Shown here: positions 1 to 8,521 of the stretch, piece after piece
Layout of the letters: the number at the start of each line of letters is the position of its first letter
How positions within the stretch are numbered: the stretch's first letter is position 1
Source of the DNA: JBBRYB01 sp038238115
Lineage (GTDB): Bacteria; Actinomycetota; Actinomycetes; Propionibacteriales; Nocardioidaceae
Length of the DNA stretch: 64,000 nt
Reading direction: 5' to 3'
Assembly: GCA_038238115.1 (NCBI GenBank)
Contig: JBBRYB010000004.1
Coordinates: 121,226-185,225, forward strand
The notes under the pieces: model-generated
Told to the model about the DNA's origin: nothing
The model's database searches: none
What the model saw: only the letters and a program-made list of their open reading frames with translations
Made by a program: the position numbers and the translations under genes

Positions 1-447
1 GTCGCGCGCGACGTGCTCCATCAAGACGATGACCCGCTTCGCGCCGTGGACAAGGTCCATCGCGCCGCCCATGCCCTTGACCATCTTGCCGGGGATCATC
101 CAGTTGGCGATGTCTCCCGACTCCGACACCTGCATCGCACCGAGAATCGCGGCGTCCACCTTGCCGCCGCGGATCATGCCGAACGACGTGGCCGAGTCGA
201 AGAACGAGGCGCCCGGGCGCAGTGTGACCGTCTCCTTGCCCGCGTTGATGAGGTCGGGGTCCTCGTCGCCATCGATCGGGTAGGCCCCGACGCCGAGGAT
301 GCCGTTCTCGGACTGGAGCACGATCTCGACGTCGTCGGGCACATAGTTGGGCACGAGTGTGGGGAGCCCGATGCCGAGGTTGACATAAGCGCCGTCCTCG
401 AGCTCCGATGCCGCCCGAGCGGCCATCTGCACACGAGACCAGGCCAT
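1..447 (-). CDS. 3-oxoacid CoA-transferase subunit B (partial)
   Basis: Beta subunit of a family I CoA-transferase that moves CoA between succinyl-CoA and a 3-oxoacid such as acetoacetate or 3-oxoadipate. The minus frame from 447 reads MAWSRVQMAARAASELEDG and contains a glycine-rich start (NLGIGLPT) and the SENG motif, whose Glu47 is the expected catalytic residue that forms the CoA thioester. 149 codons are visible; the C-terminus lies beyond base 1. The ATG overlaps the stop of subunit A (TGATG at 449-445), so the two are translationally coupled. The exact acid substrate cannot be read from sequence. Confidence 0.9.
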   Translation of the reverse strand, partial: MAWSRVQMAARAASELEDGAYVNLGIGLPTLVPNYVPDDVEIVLQSENGILGVGAYPIDGDEDPDLINAGKETVTLRPGASFFDSATSFGMIRGGKVDAAILGAMQVSESGDIANWMIPGKMVKGMGGAMDLVHGAKRVIVLMEHVARD

Positions 448-1247
448 CAGCTCTTCTCCTCATCGAAGTGTGCTGCCTCCCGAGGACGCACCGTGCGCTT
501 CTCGATGCGCTTGTCGGCGGCCTCCTCGGCCGTCAGAGGGAGCACCCGCTGCACGTAGACACCAGGCAGGTGTACGTCGTTGGCGTCGAGCTCGCCCGGC
601 TCGACGAGCTCCTCCACCTCGGCGATAGCGACCCGCGCCGCCATCGCGCACAACGGGTTGAAGTTGCGTGCCGAGTCGCGGAAGACGAGGTTGCCGTGGC
701 GGTCCCCCCTCCAGGCGCGGATCAGTCCGAAGTCGGTGACGATCGCCTGCTCCAGCACGAAGTCGCAGGAGCCCTCGGCGGTGTCGAACTGCCTGACCTC
801 CTTGGCGGGGCTCGCCTTGACGACGGTGCCGGCGTCGTCGTACCTCCAGGGCAGACCGCCTTCGGCGACCTGGGTGCCGACGCCCGTCGCCGTGAAGAAC
901 GCCGGGATGCCCGCGCCGCCGGCGCGCAGGCGCTCAGCCAACGTGCCCTGGGGCGTGAGCTCGACCTCGAGCTCGCCGTGGAGGTACTGGCGCTCGAACT
1001 CCTTGTTCTCCCCTACGTACGACGACACCATCCGGCGGATCCGCTTGTCGCGCAGCAGCAGCCCCAGACCCCAGTCGTCGACGCCACAGTTATTGGACAC
1101 CGCCTCGAGATCGGTGACGTCGGTGTCGAGCAGCGCTCGGATCAGCACCGTCGGGATGCCGCACAGCCCGAAACCGCCCACCGACAGCGAGGCTCCGCTT
1201 GCGATGTCAACGACCGCCTCCGCGGCGCTCGGGACCACTTTGTCCAC
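447..1247 (-). CDS. 3-oxoacid CoA-transferase subunit A
   Basis: Alpha subunit (266 aa) of the same CoA-transferase. It carries the family signature SVGGFGLCGIP (residues 22-31) and the usual length for the A subunit. I chose the GTG at 1247 (protein begins MDKVVPSAAEAV) because a GGGAG ribosome site lies 6 bases upstream; an in-frame ATG at 1295 would add 16 residues unlike the family. It ends overlapping the start of subunit B, so the two form a minus-strand operon divergent from the ArsA genes. The likely role is ketone-body or aromatic-acid (3-oxoadipate) catabolism; no other pathway gene is visible. Confidence 0.9.
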   Translation of the reverse strand: MDKVVPSAAEAVVDIASGASLSVGGFGLCGIPTVLIRALLDTDVTDLEAVSNNCGVDDWGLGLLLRDKRIRRMVSSYVGENKEFERQYLHGELEVELTPQGTLAERLRAGGAGIPAFFTATGVGTQVAEGGLPWRYDDAGTVVKASPAKEVRQFDTAEGSCDFVLEQAIVTDFGLIRAWRGDRHGNLVFRDSARNFNPLCAMAARVAIAEVEELVEPGELDANDVHLPGVYVQRVLPLTAEEAADKRIEKRTVRPREAAHFDEEKS

Positions 1248-1457
1248 AACCACTCCCGCATCTCTTGACAGCCCTATGCCCCGACACGAGCGCACTAGCC
1301 GCTGGCTCGTCCGAGGGCCTTTGCAACCTACTGCATCGCATCGACGGTCCTGACAGGTCTGGCAACACCGGCGGGGTGATCCGGAGCGCGCGCGGAGATG
1401 GCGAGTGCGACAGCGAAGCGTCCGTCCACCTCAGCCGGGGTCGGTAGGCTCGATGCA

Positions 1458-2456
1458 ATGAGCGATCCCACGCAGACGGCGTCCCGGCGGCTCCACATCG
1501 TCACGGGCAAGGGTGGCACCGGCAAGACCACCGTCGCCGCCGCGCTGGCACTCGCGCTCGCCTCCGGGGGCAGGAAGGTGCTGTTGTGCGAGGTCGAGGG
1601 GCGTCAAGGCATCGCGTCGGTCTTCGACGTGGCCCCCCTGCCGTACGACGAGCGGCTCATCGCGGTCGGACCCGAGAGTGGTGAGGTCTTCGCGCTGGCG
1701 ATCGACGCCGAGGCCGCCCTGCTCGACTACCTCGACATGTTCTACCACCTCGGCCGGGCCGGCAAGGTGCTGGACAGATTCGGAGTGACCGACTTCGCGA
1801 CCACGATTGCCCCCGGGCTGCGCGACGTACTGCTGACCGGCAAGATCTACGAGGCGACCCGACGGAAGGCGAGAGTTAGCGGTGCGCAACGCCAGGTCTA
1901 CGACGCCGTCGTCCTCGACGCCCCGCCGACCGGGCGGATCAGCCGCTTCCTCAACGTCAACACGGAGGTGGCCGGCATCGCCAAGGTCGGACCCGTCCGC
2001 AACCAGGCCGACTCCATCATGGGCCTGCTCAAGTCGCCCCAGTCGTGCGTCCACCTCGTCAGCTCGCTCGAGGAGATGCCAGTGCAGGAGACCCTCGACG
2101 GTGTCCACGAGCTGCGCGCGATCGGTCTGCCGGTGGGCGCCATCATCGTCAACCTGGTACGTGACACCGAGCTGGCTCCCGAGGATCTCGCTGCCGCCGC
2201 GCGGGGCGAGCTGGACTCCGCGGAGATCGCGGCAGCTCTCAAGGAGGCGGGGGTGAAGGCCGACGAGTCGGTCGTCAGCGGGCTGATGACGGTGGGTCGC
2301 CAGCACGCGGAGCGGGTCGAGCTGGAGATGCACCAGCACGACGTCCTCGAGGAGGCGGGGCTGCCGATCGTCGAACTTCCCTACCTCAGCGACGGGATGG
2401 ACCTGGGAGGGCTCTACGAACTGGCCGACCGGCTCTGTGAGAGCGGAGAGTTCTGA
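1458..2456 (+). CDS. ArsA/GET3-family ATPase, first copy (Rv3679-like)
   Basis: P-loop ATPase of the ArsA/anion-transporting family, 332 aa. The deviant Walker A GKGGTGKTT is at residues 17-25 and a switch-like DAPPTGR follows in the first half. The start ATG at 1458 gives MSDPTQTASRR; upstream in-frame codons from 1398 look like leader. Its stop is separated by one base from the start of the second ArsA gene. The pair, followed by whiB, a PASTA class A PBP and a metallophosphoesterase, matches M. tuberculosis Rv3679-Rv3683, where the two ATPases form a complex. Arsenite transport is unlikely because no ArsB is present; the molecular role is not established here. Confidence 0.88.
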   Translation: MSDPTQTASRRLHIVTGKGGTGKTTVAAALALALASGGRKVLLCEVEGRQGIASVFDVAPLPYDERLIAVGPESGEVFALAIDAEAALLDYLDMFYHLGRAGKVLDRFGVTDFATTIAPGLRDVLLTGKIYEATRRKARVSGAQRQVYDAVVLDAPPTGRISRFLNVNTEVAGIAKVGPVRNQADSIMGLLKSPQSCVHLVSSLEEMPVQETLDGVHELRAIGLPVGAIIVNLVRDTELAPEDLAAAARGELDSAEIAAALKEAGVKADESVVSGLMTVGRQHAERVELEMHQHDVLEEAGLPIVELPYLSDGMDLGGLYELADRLCESGEF

Positions 2457-2457
2457 G

Positions 2458-3666
2458 ATGCCCCGGCGATCGCGGACCCAGCGTGCTGCCAAGCACCAGC
2501 CGGGCAGAGGTGGCCAGCCGAGGGTGGGTCCGCTCGCTGCGAAGCTGTCGGACGTACCCCCGCTCGAGGTCGACGCTCTGCTCGACGACCTCGACGTCCA
2601 CATCATCGTCTGCTGCGGTTCCGGCGGTGTCGGCAAGACGACCGCATCGGCGGCGCTCGGCCTGCGCGCCGCCGAGCTCGGGCGCAAGGTCGTCGTCCTG
2701 ACTATCGACCCGGCGCGACGGTTGGCACAGTCCTTGGGTCTCACCCAACTCGATAACACACCCCGCAGGGTGGTCGGCGTCGACGAGAACGCGGGCGGCA
2801 GCCTCGACGCGATGATGCTCGACATGAAGCGCACTTTTGACGAGGTCGTCCAGGCGCACGCGACGCCGGCCAAGGCCCGGCAGATCCTCGAGAACCCCTT
2901 CTACCAGGCGCTGTCGAGCTCGTTCGCCGGCACCCAGGAATACATGGCGATGGAGAAGCTCGGGCAGCTGCACGCCGAGGCGCTTCGGCGTGGGCGCTGG
3001 GACCTGATCGTCGTTGACACGCCGCCGTCGCGATCGGCTCTGGACTTCCTCGACGCTCCCGAGCGGCTTTCGTCGTTCCTCGACGGCCGCCTGATTCGGC
3101 TGCTCTTGGCGCCCGCACGAGGACCCGCCAAGCTGATTTCCGCTGGTATGTCAGTGGTGACCAACGCCGTGACCAAGATCCTCGGCGGGCAGCTGCTGCG
3201 TGATCTCCAGACGTTCGTGGCCGCCATCGACACGCTCTTCGGAGGCTTCCGGGCACGCGCCGACAAGACCTACGGCATCCTCAAGGCGCCACAGACGGCG
3301 TTCGTCGTCGTTGCGTCTCCTGACAGCGACGCGCTTCGCGAGGCGGCGTTCTTCGTCGAACGGCTCGCCGAGGAGGGTATGCCGCTTGCGGGTCTGCTGC
3401 TCAACCGCGTCACGCCGAGCGCTGCCTCAGGCATCACTGCCCAGGCCGCCCTTGCCGCGGCCGAACACCTCGACGACGACCTCGTCACGTCGGCTCTGCT
3501 GCGTCTGCACGCCGAGCGCCTGTCCCGGATCAACCGGGAGCGTGGCCTGCGTCGCAGGTTCGCCGCGGCTCATCCCACGGTGCCGACGACCACGGTGCCA
3601 GGGCTGGCCAAGGACGTGCACGATCTGCAGTCCCTGCGCATGGTTGGCGATCTGATGGCGGCCTGA
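2458..3666 (+). CDS. ArsA/GET3-family ATPase, second copy (Rv3680-like)
   Basis: Second P-loop ATPase of 402 aa, the presumed partner of the preceding gene. Walker A CGSGGVGKTT is at about residues 53-62, and DTPPSRSALDFLDAP is the switch region. A basic, low-complexity N-terminus of about 45 residues precedes the ATPase domain. The start ATG at 2458 lies one base after the upstream stop, so co-translation is expected. It converges with whiB, with a 14-bp palindrome between the two. By analogy with Rv3680 it should form a heteromer with the first ArsA; substrate unknown. Confidence 0.88.
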   Translation: MPRRSRTQRAAKHQPGRGGQPRVGPLAAKLSDVPPLEVDALLDDLDVHIIVCCGSGGVGKTTASAALGLRAAELGRKVVVLTIDPARRLAQSLGLTQLDNTPRRVVGVDENAGGSLDAMMLDMKRTFDEVVQAHATPAKARQILENPFYQALSSSFAGTQEYMAMEKLGQLHAEALRRGRWDLIVVDTPPSRSALDFLDAPERLSSFLDGRLIRLLLAPARGPAKLISAGMSVVTNAVTKILGGQLLRDLQTFVAAIDTLFGGFRARADKTYGILKAPQTAFVVVASPDSDALREAAFFVERLAEEGMPLAGLLLNRVTPSAASGITAQAALAAAEHLDDDLVTSALLRLHAERLSRINRERGLRRRFAAAHPTVPTTTVPGLAKDVHDLQSLRMVGDLMAA

Positions 3667-3698
3667 CGTCGCCGCCGCGAGCCGGCATGGCCGAGAGT

Positions 3699-3712
3699 CG
3701 GTCAGCTGACCG
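3699..3712. terminator. Palindrome between convergent ArsA and whiB genes
   Basis: A perfect 14-bp inverted repeat (arms CGGTCAG/CTGACCG) sits in the 52-base gap between the stop of the second ArsA gene and the stop of whiB. Its place between convergent genes suggests a bidirectional transcript end, but there is no U tract and the arms are short. Confidence 0.35.
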
Positions 3713-3718
3713 CGCTGC

Positions 3719-4012
3719 CTACGTCGCCACAACAGCGACGACGTGGTCTTCCCTTGCTGTCTCGAGCAGGCCGCGCCACGAGGTCACGTTGGGGCGGCGG
3801 CGCAGGAGTGCTCGGCGCTCGCGCTCGGTCATGCCACCCCAGACGCCCCACTCGATGCGGTTGTCGAGCGCCTCCGCCAGGCACTCGGTGCGCACCGGGC
3901 ACTGCGAGCACAGCTGCTTCGCGCGGTTCTGCGCGGCCCCTCGCACGAAGAGCTCGTCGGGCCCTGCGCTTCTGCAAGCAGCGGCGTCCGCCCATTGCTC
4001 GTTCCAAGTCAT
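3719..4012 (-). CDS. whiB4: WhiB-family iron-sulfur regulator (WhiB4-like)
   Basis: 97-aa WhiB-like protein expected to bind a [4Fe-4S] cluster and act as a redox or NO-responsive transcription factor. The four cluster ligands are visible: Cys13, Cys35, Cys38 and Cys44 (C-x21-C-x2-C-x5-C), followed by the GVWGG turn at residues 56-60 and a basic C-terminal stretch (ERERRALLRRR) that contacts DNA. It is transcribed divergently from the PBP gene, as whiB4 is from ponA2 in mycobacteria; the subtype call rests on that synteny. The shared upstream region carries a dyad at 4109-4145. Confidence 0.92.
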   Translation of the reverse strand: MTWNEQWADAAACRSAGPDELFVRGAAQNRAKQLCSQCPVRTECLAEALDNRIEWGVWGGMTERERRALLRRRPNVTSWRGLLETAREDHVVAVVAT

Positions 4013-4108
4013 ACGAATTGTCCCTTACCGAGAAGATGAAGCCTAAATAGCACAGATCTGCTTTCTGTACCGTTGATCCACAGTAACGCGCGGCATCTGC
4101 TCACGGAA

Positions 4109-4145
4109 GGTCCGAACTGGGGACCAGATATAGTCCTTTCGGACC
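4109..4145. promoter_or_regulatory. Dyad element in whiB-PBP divergent region
   Basis: Outer 8-base arms GGTCCGAA (4109-4116) and TTCGGACC (4138-4145) are perfect reverse complements. Nested inside them are GGAC (4121-4124) and GTCC (4133-4136). The element lies between the divergent whiB and PBP starts, so it could be a shared operator or a hairpin in the PBP leader. Function is inference. Confidence 0.4.
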
Positions 4146-4300
4146 ATATGCGCTTCGGGATCGCTGGGGGATCGCTCGAGGCGGCGAGGGCCGGCTCCCG
4201 ATGCATCCCGCCTGGCCGCGTCAGATATCCGGTCTCACCCGCACTGTGGGTAATCGCGACGATACGACAGTAGCGACAGTGTCGGCGTACCCTGATAGCC

Positions 4301-6784
4301 ATGCTCAGAGTAGTCGCGCGGCACGGTCGCCACGAGGACGGGCTCGTCCACCAGCTTGTGGTGATCATAGCGGTGAGTGTGTTGTCCGGCATCTTGATAG
4401 CCGGGCTAGCTCTGCCCTATGTCGCCCTCGTCAACAAGGGCGCAGACACCGGCGCCGCCGCCGTCAGGCATATCCCGCTGCGGCTCCACTTCGGCGCGCT
4501 CAACGAGAAGACGGTGGTCCTCGACTCCAAGGGGAACCGGCTCGCCTCGTTCTATGACGAGAATCGCAAGTACGTGTCGCTCAGCAAGATCGCGATGAAC
4601 ATGCAGCACGCCATCATCGCGATCGAGGACTCGCGCTTCTACGACCATGGCGCGATCGACCTGCAGGGGACGCTCCGGGCGTTCATCGTCAACCAGGCCA
4701 ATGCCGGCGTGGTGCAGGGCGGCTCCTCGATCACCCAACAGCTGGTGAAGCTAACCCGGCTCGAGAACGCCACCAACGCCAAGCAGACGGCGGCGGCCCA
4801 AGATGAGACCGTCGCCCGCAAGTTCGAGGAGTTGCGCTACGCCGTCTGGGTCGAGCGGCACCTCACGAAGAAGCAGATTCTCGAGCACTACCTCAACGCC
4901 GCCTACTACGGTGACGGCGCCTACGGCATCGAGGCGGCCGCTCACCACTACTTCTCCGTGTCGGCGGCAAGGCTGTCGCTGCCGCAGTCGGCGATGCTCG
5001 CGGGACTCGTCAGGAACCCGTCGGGCTACAACCCGACCATCGACCGACATGCGGCTCACAACCGCCGCAACACGGTCATCGGGCGGATGCTCGAGCTCCA
5101 CGTCATCAACACGCGGGAGGCCAACGCGGCCCGACGCTCACCGCTGGGTCTGCACATGTCGTACGTCGCCAACGGTTGCGTCAACACCAGTGCGCCGTGG
5201 TTCTGTGACTACCTGCTCAACTACCTGCTCCAGGACCGCGACCTCGGCAGGACGGCCGAGGAGCGCAGGCACATGATCTACGCCGGCGGGCTCACCATCA
5301 AGAGCACCATCGACCTGCGCTTCCAGCGCGCCGCCGACGATTCCGTGACGTCGAAGGTCTACCCCAAGGACCGCGCAATCGGGGGCCTGGCAATGGTGGA
5401 ACCTGGCACCGGCTACGTGCGCGCTCTGTCTCAGTCGAGGCCGATGGGCAACAACAAGAAGCGGGGCCAGACGTTCCTCAACTACGTCGTCCCCGATCGC
5501 TACGGCGACTCACGCGGCTTCCAGCCGGGTTCGACGTTCAAGGCTTTCGTGCTGGCGCAGGCCATCAAGGACCACATCCCGCTCAACACGACGATCAATG
5601 CGCCGCCTTCGATCACCGTCAACCTCGGCGACTACCAGATCTGCGGTGGGCAGAACTACCCGTCAACCGCCACCCACACCTTCACCAACTCCACCGAGAG
5701 CGGCAACATGACGCTCTACACCGGCACCCAGCTATCGGTGAACACGTTCTACGTGCAGCTGGAGAAGCTCACCGGCTTGTGTGGGCCGTGGCACCTGGCC
5801 AAGCAGATGGGTGTCGAGCTGACCAACCCGAACGGCGCCAACGGCACCATGGTGCCGTCCTTCACGCTCGGCGTTGCCGACGTGAGCCCGCTCGAGATGG
5901 CTGAGGCCTACGCGACGTTCCCCGCCCGTGGCATGCACTGCGACTCGACCCCGATCCTCGAGATCCGCGACCGCAACGGCGACGTGCTCCCGACGTCCGG
6001 TACGCGCTGCCAGCGGATCCTCAAGCCGGCGTACGCCGACGCAATCAACGACATCCTGCGCGGGGTGCAGGAGGGCAACGGCTTCGGCGCCTCCGCGGGT
6101 CTCGCCCTCGGCCAACCGTCCGCCGGCAAGACCGGGACGAGCCAGGACGGGCACTCCGTCTGGTTCATCGGCTACACGCCGACCCTGACGACCGCCGCCA
6201 TGCTGGCCGGCGCCAACAGCCAGGGCAGCCCGATCGGTCTGGACTACCAGACGATCGGCGGAATCAACATCGGCTTCGTGCACGGCTCCTCCACGGCCGG
6301 CCCGATCTGGTACGGAGCGATGAGCAAGCTCACGAAGTGGCTCCCCGACAAGGACTTCGTCGTCCCGGACCCGACCATCGTGAAGGGCCAGACGGTGCCG
6401 ATCCCGTCCTACTACGGCTACAACCCCGACACCGCGGCACAGGCGCTCAGCAAGCTCGGCTTCAAGCCGCAGATCGCCTCGAGCGTCTACTCGAGCGCCC
6501 CCTATGGCACCGTGGCCTACACGAGCCCCTCAGGTGAGGGCGTGTCCGGTGCACCCGTGTCGATCTACATCTCCAGCGGTCCACCACCGGTCGTCAAGCC
6601 TCCGCCGTCCAGTCCACCCGGTGGCGGCAACCCGGGTGGTGGCGGCCCAGGTGGTGGCGGCCCAACTGGTGGCGGCCCAGGTGGTGGCGGCCCCACGAGT
6701 ACGCCTCCTGTGGGTGGCGGCCCAGCTCCTGGTGGCGGCACCCCGTCGGGTGGCGGAACGAGTCCCGGCACCGCTGGTCCGTGA
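4301..6784 (+). CDS. Bifunctional class A penicillin-binding protein with PASTA domain (PonA2-like)
   Basis: Membrane peptidoglycan synthase of 827 aa, with glycan polymerisation and D,D-transpeptidation. One membrane helix (about residues 19-45) precedes the GT51 domain, whose catalytic glutamate is Glu109 (IAIEDSRFYDH), with GGSSITQQ downstream. The transpeptidase motifs are Ser411 (PGSTFK), Ser479-Val-Asn and Lys610-Thr-Gly-Thr. A PASTA domain (about residues 695-765) is followed by a Pro/Gly-rich tail of roughly 60 residues, made of repeated GGGP-type units. Context and architecture match PonA2 (Rv3682). It ends 20 bases from the convergent YqeY-like gene. Confidence 0.95.
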   Translation: MLRVVARHGRHEDGLVHQLVVIIAVSVLSGILIAGLALPYVALVNKGADTGAAAVRHIPLRLHFGALNEKTVVLDSKGNRLASFYDENRKYVSLSKIAMNMQHAIIAIEDSRFYDHGAIDLQGTLRAFIVNQANAGVVQGGSSITQQLVKLTRLENATNAKQTAAAQDETVARKFEELRYAVWVERHLTKKQILEHYLNAAYYGDGAYGIEAAAHHYFSVSAARLSLPQSAMLAGLVRNPSGYNPTIDRHAAHNRRNTVIGRMLELHVINTREANAARRSPLGLHMSYVANGCVNTSAPWFCDYLLNYLLQDRDLGRTAEERRHMIYAGGLTIKSTIDLRFQRAADDSVTSKVYPKDRAIGGLAMVEPGTGYVRALSQSRPMGNNKKRGQTFLNYVVPDRYGDSRGFQPGSTFKAFVLAQAIKDHIPLNTTINAPPSITVNLGDYQICGGQNYPSTATHTFTNSTESGNMTLYTGTQLSVNTFYVQLEKLTGLCGPWHLAKQMGVELTNPNGANGTMVPSFTLGVADVSPLEMAEAYATFPARGMHCDSTPILEIRDRNGDVLPTSGTRCQRILKPAYADAINDILRGVQEGNGFGASAGLALGQPSAGKTGTSQDGHSVWFIGYTPTLTTAAMLAGANSQGSPIGLDYQTIGGINIGFVHGSSTAGPIWYGAMSKLTKWLPDKDFVVPDPTIVKGQTVPIPSYYGYNPDTAAQALSKLGFKPQIASSVYSSAPYGTVAYTSPSGEGVSGAPVSIYISSGPPPVVKPPPSSPPGGGNPGGGGPGGGGPTGGGPGGGGPTSTPPVGGGPAPGGGTPSGGGTSPGTAGP

Positions 6785-6804
6785 CGGCGAGGAGGTGCCG
6801 CAGG

Positions 6805-7263
6805 TCAGCCGAGCTGGCGCCGTACCTCCGCTGACACCGCTCCGCCGTCGGCGCGACCCCTGACCTTCGGGGTGATGGCCCCCATGACGCGGCCCATGGC
6901 ACGCATCCCGTCATCGACGACGCCGAGGTCAGCGATCGTGGCGGCGACCAGCCGGTTGATCTCTGCGTCGGTCATCGGCTCGGGCAGGAACTCGGCGATG
7001 ATCGCCGCCTCGGCCCGCTCTTTGTCCGCCAGCTCTGGTCGGTCGGCGTCGGAGAAGGCGGTCGCCGATTCACGGCGTTTCTTGCCCTCGCTCGCCAGCA
7101 CACCGGTGACTTCGCCGTCGCTGAGCTGTCGCGCTTGCTTGCCCGACACCTCGGCGTTCGTGATGGCCGTGAGCACCATCCGCAGGGTGGACGAGCGCAG
7201 TTCGTTGCGCGCCTTCATCGAGGCCGTCAGTTCTTGGCGGAGTCGGTCCTTCAGCGATGCCAT
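6805..7263 (-). CDS. GatB/YqeY domain-containing protein
   Basis: 152-aa YqeY-like protein homologous to the C-terminal tRNA-binding tail of GatB. MASLKDRLRQELTASMKARN is the typical helical N-terminus, and SDADRPELADKERAEAAII and LGVVDDGMRAMGRVMGAI fit the family core. The ATG at 7263 was preferred over 7338 because it gives the family N-terminus. It is divergent from the metallophosphoesterase gene with only 25 bases between starts. Its function is not firmly known; a role linked to tRNA or amidotransferase-type chemistry is usually assumed. Confidence 0.9.
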   Translation of the reverse strand: MASLKDRLRQELTASMKARNELRSSTLRMVLTAITNAEVSGKQARQLSDGEVTGVLASEGKKRRESATAFSDADRPELADKERAEAAIIAEFLPEPMTDAEINRLVAATIADLGVVDDGMRAMGRVMGAITPKVRGRADGGAVSAEVRRQLG

Positions 7264-7288
7264 CTGCCCAGTGTGACAGCCTGAGCCC

Positions 7289-8194
7289 ATGCATCGCCTC
7301 GCCAAGGTCGCCGTGGGAGCCGCCGCTGTGGGTGCCACGACTCTTGCCTACTCGGCCGGCTACGAGGTGCGTGCGTTCCGGCTGCGCGAGGTCCAGATTC
7401 CCTGCTTGCCCGCCGGCACAGCATCCCTGCGCGTGCTGCACCTGTCCGACATCCACATCACGCCGTCTCAGCACGCGAAGAGGCGCTGGCTGCGCAGACT
7501 GGCCGCCTTCGAGCCGGACCTCGTCGTCAACACCGGCGACAACATCAGCCACCGCTGCTCGATCCCCGTCGTCATGGAGGCGTTCGGTGACTTGCGCGAC
7601 GTCCCGGGCGTCTTCGTCTTGGGGTCCAACGACTACTGGGGGCCGGTGGTCAAGAACCCGTTGCGCTACTTCCTTCCCGACGGCAGCCAGAAGAAGATCA
7701 CCGGGCCCGCACTGCCCTGGCGAGAGCTGCGCGCCGCCTTCACCGACGTGGGGTGGCTGGACCTCAGCAACCGGCTGGGGACGCTGGACGTCGCCGGGAC
7801 ACGCCTCGCCTTCGCCGGTGTGGACGATCCCCATCTGCGTTACGACGACCTCGACGCAGTGTCCGGCCCCGCCGACGTCGGCGCGGACCTGCGGCTGGGC
7901 ATCTGCCACGCGCCGTACCTGCGGGTGCTCGACACCTTCACCCGTGACGGCTACGACGTGGTCCTGGCCGGCCACACCCACGGCGGCCAGCTGCGCGTGC
8001 CGGGCTACGGTGCACTTGTCACCAACTGCGACATCGACGCCGCCCGATCCCGTGGCCTGCACCGGCATACGGCATTCGGCCGCCGCTCCTGGCTCCACGT
8101 GTCTGCCGGCGTCGGTACGTCGCCGTACGCCCCGTACCGCTTCGCCTGCTACCCCGAGGCGACTCTCATCACGCTGACTGGCCGAGCCGCCTAG
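7289..8194 (+). CDS. Calcineurin-like metallophosphoesterase (Rv3683-like)
   Basis: 301-aa phosphoesterase with an N-terminal hydrophobic anchor (residues 5-25). The metal-site motifs are Asp54-x-His56 (LSDIH), Gly-Asp84 (NTGDN), Asn114-Asp115 (GSND, replacing the usual GNHD), His207 (ICHAPY) and GHTHGG at 228-233. The C-terminal SAGVGTSPYAPYRFACYPEATLITL block is typical of YkuE/Rv3683-type enzymes. The substrate is unknown; anchored members often act on envelope lipids or nucleotides. The position next to the PBP continues the Rv3679-Rv3683 order. Confidence 0.9.
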   Translation: MHRLAKVAVGAAAVGATTLAYSAGYEVRAFRLREVQIPCLPAGTASLRVLHLSDIHITPSQHAKRRWLRRLAAFEPDLVVNTGDNISHRCSIPVVMEAFGDLRDVPGVFVLGSNDYWGPVVKNPLRYFLPDGSQKKITGPALPWRELRAAFTDVGWLDLSNRLGTLDVAGTRLAFAGVDDPHLRYDDLDAVSGPADVGADLRLGICHAPYLRVLDTFTRDGYDVVLAGHTHGGQLRVPGYGALVTNCDIDAARSRGLHRHTAFGRRSWLHVSAGVGTSPYAPYRFACYPEATLITLTGRAA

Positions 8195-8261
8195 TCATAA
8201 GCCGGCTGGGAGCAACTGGCTTCGGTGCCGCGGGTCTGCTCCGGTAGAGTGACTGCGCCCT

Positions 8262-8335
8262 CGGGCTGTGGCGCAGTTTGGTAGCGCGCGTCGTTCGGGA
8301 CGACGAGGCCGCAGGTTCAAATCCTGTCAGCCCGA
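8262..8335 (+). tRNA. tRNA-Pro (anticodon CGG)
   Basis: 74-base cloverleaf. The 7-bp acceptor CGGGCTG/CAGCCCG, D arm GCGC/GCGC, anticodon stem CGTCG/CGACG with loop TTCGGGA (anticodon CGG, G at position 37 as usual for proline) and the T arm with TTCAAAT are all seen. Discriminator is A. The 3' CCA is not encoded. It decodes CCG, a common codon in this genome. Confidence 0.95.
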
Positions 8336-8362
8336 CCTTCTGATGTCTCAGGACATCGGCAA

Positions 8363-8392
8363 CTGCCGGACCTGCAACTGCGGGTCCGGCAG
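8363..8392 (+). terminator. Hairpin downstream of tRNA-Pro
   Basis: A perfect 10-bp stem (CTGCCGGACC at 8363-8372, GGTCCGGCAG at 8383-8392) with a 10-base loop starts 27 bases after the tRNA and is followed by a short T-rich run (TCATCTTT). This is the clearest intrinsic terminator in the window and separates the tRNA from the opposing exported-protein operon. Confidence 0.7.
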
Positions 8393-8521
8393 GGTCATCT
8401 TTGGGGTGATCGGGTCGGCCCTTTGGCGTTCGGGTTTATGTCGTAGCCGTCGATTGTTGACTCGTGCCACGCCCACATGGCCAATGCACCGGATGGCCGA
8501 CGCCGACGCCGGCGGCGGAGG

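Noticed and set aside
408..1353. Long plus-strand open frames opposite the CoA-transferase genes
   Set aside because: They are antisense to genes with clear family motifs; their translations are low-complexity and match nothing, as expected at high GC.
1431..2873. 480-codon minus-strand frame opposite the ArsA genes
   Set aside because: Both ArsA genes have P-loops, good starts and tight spacing; the antisense frame has no domain signature.
6594..6785. Short-period repeats that might be a CRISPR or minisatellite
   Set aside because: The periodicity is the codon repeat of the Gly/Pro tail of the penicillin-binding protein; units are too short and there are no spacers. No CRISPR array was seen anywhere in the window.
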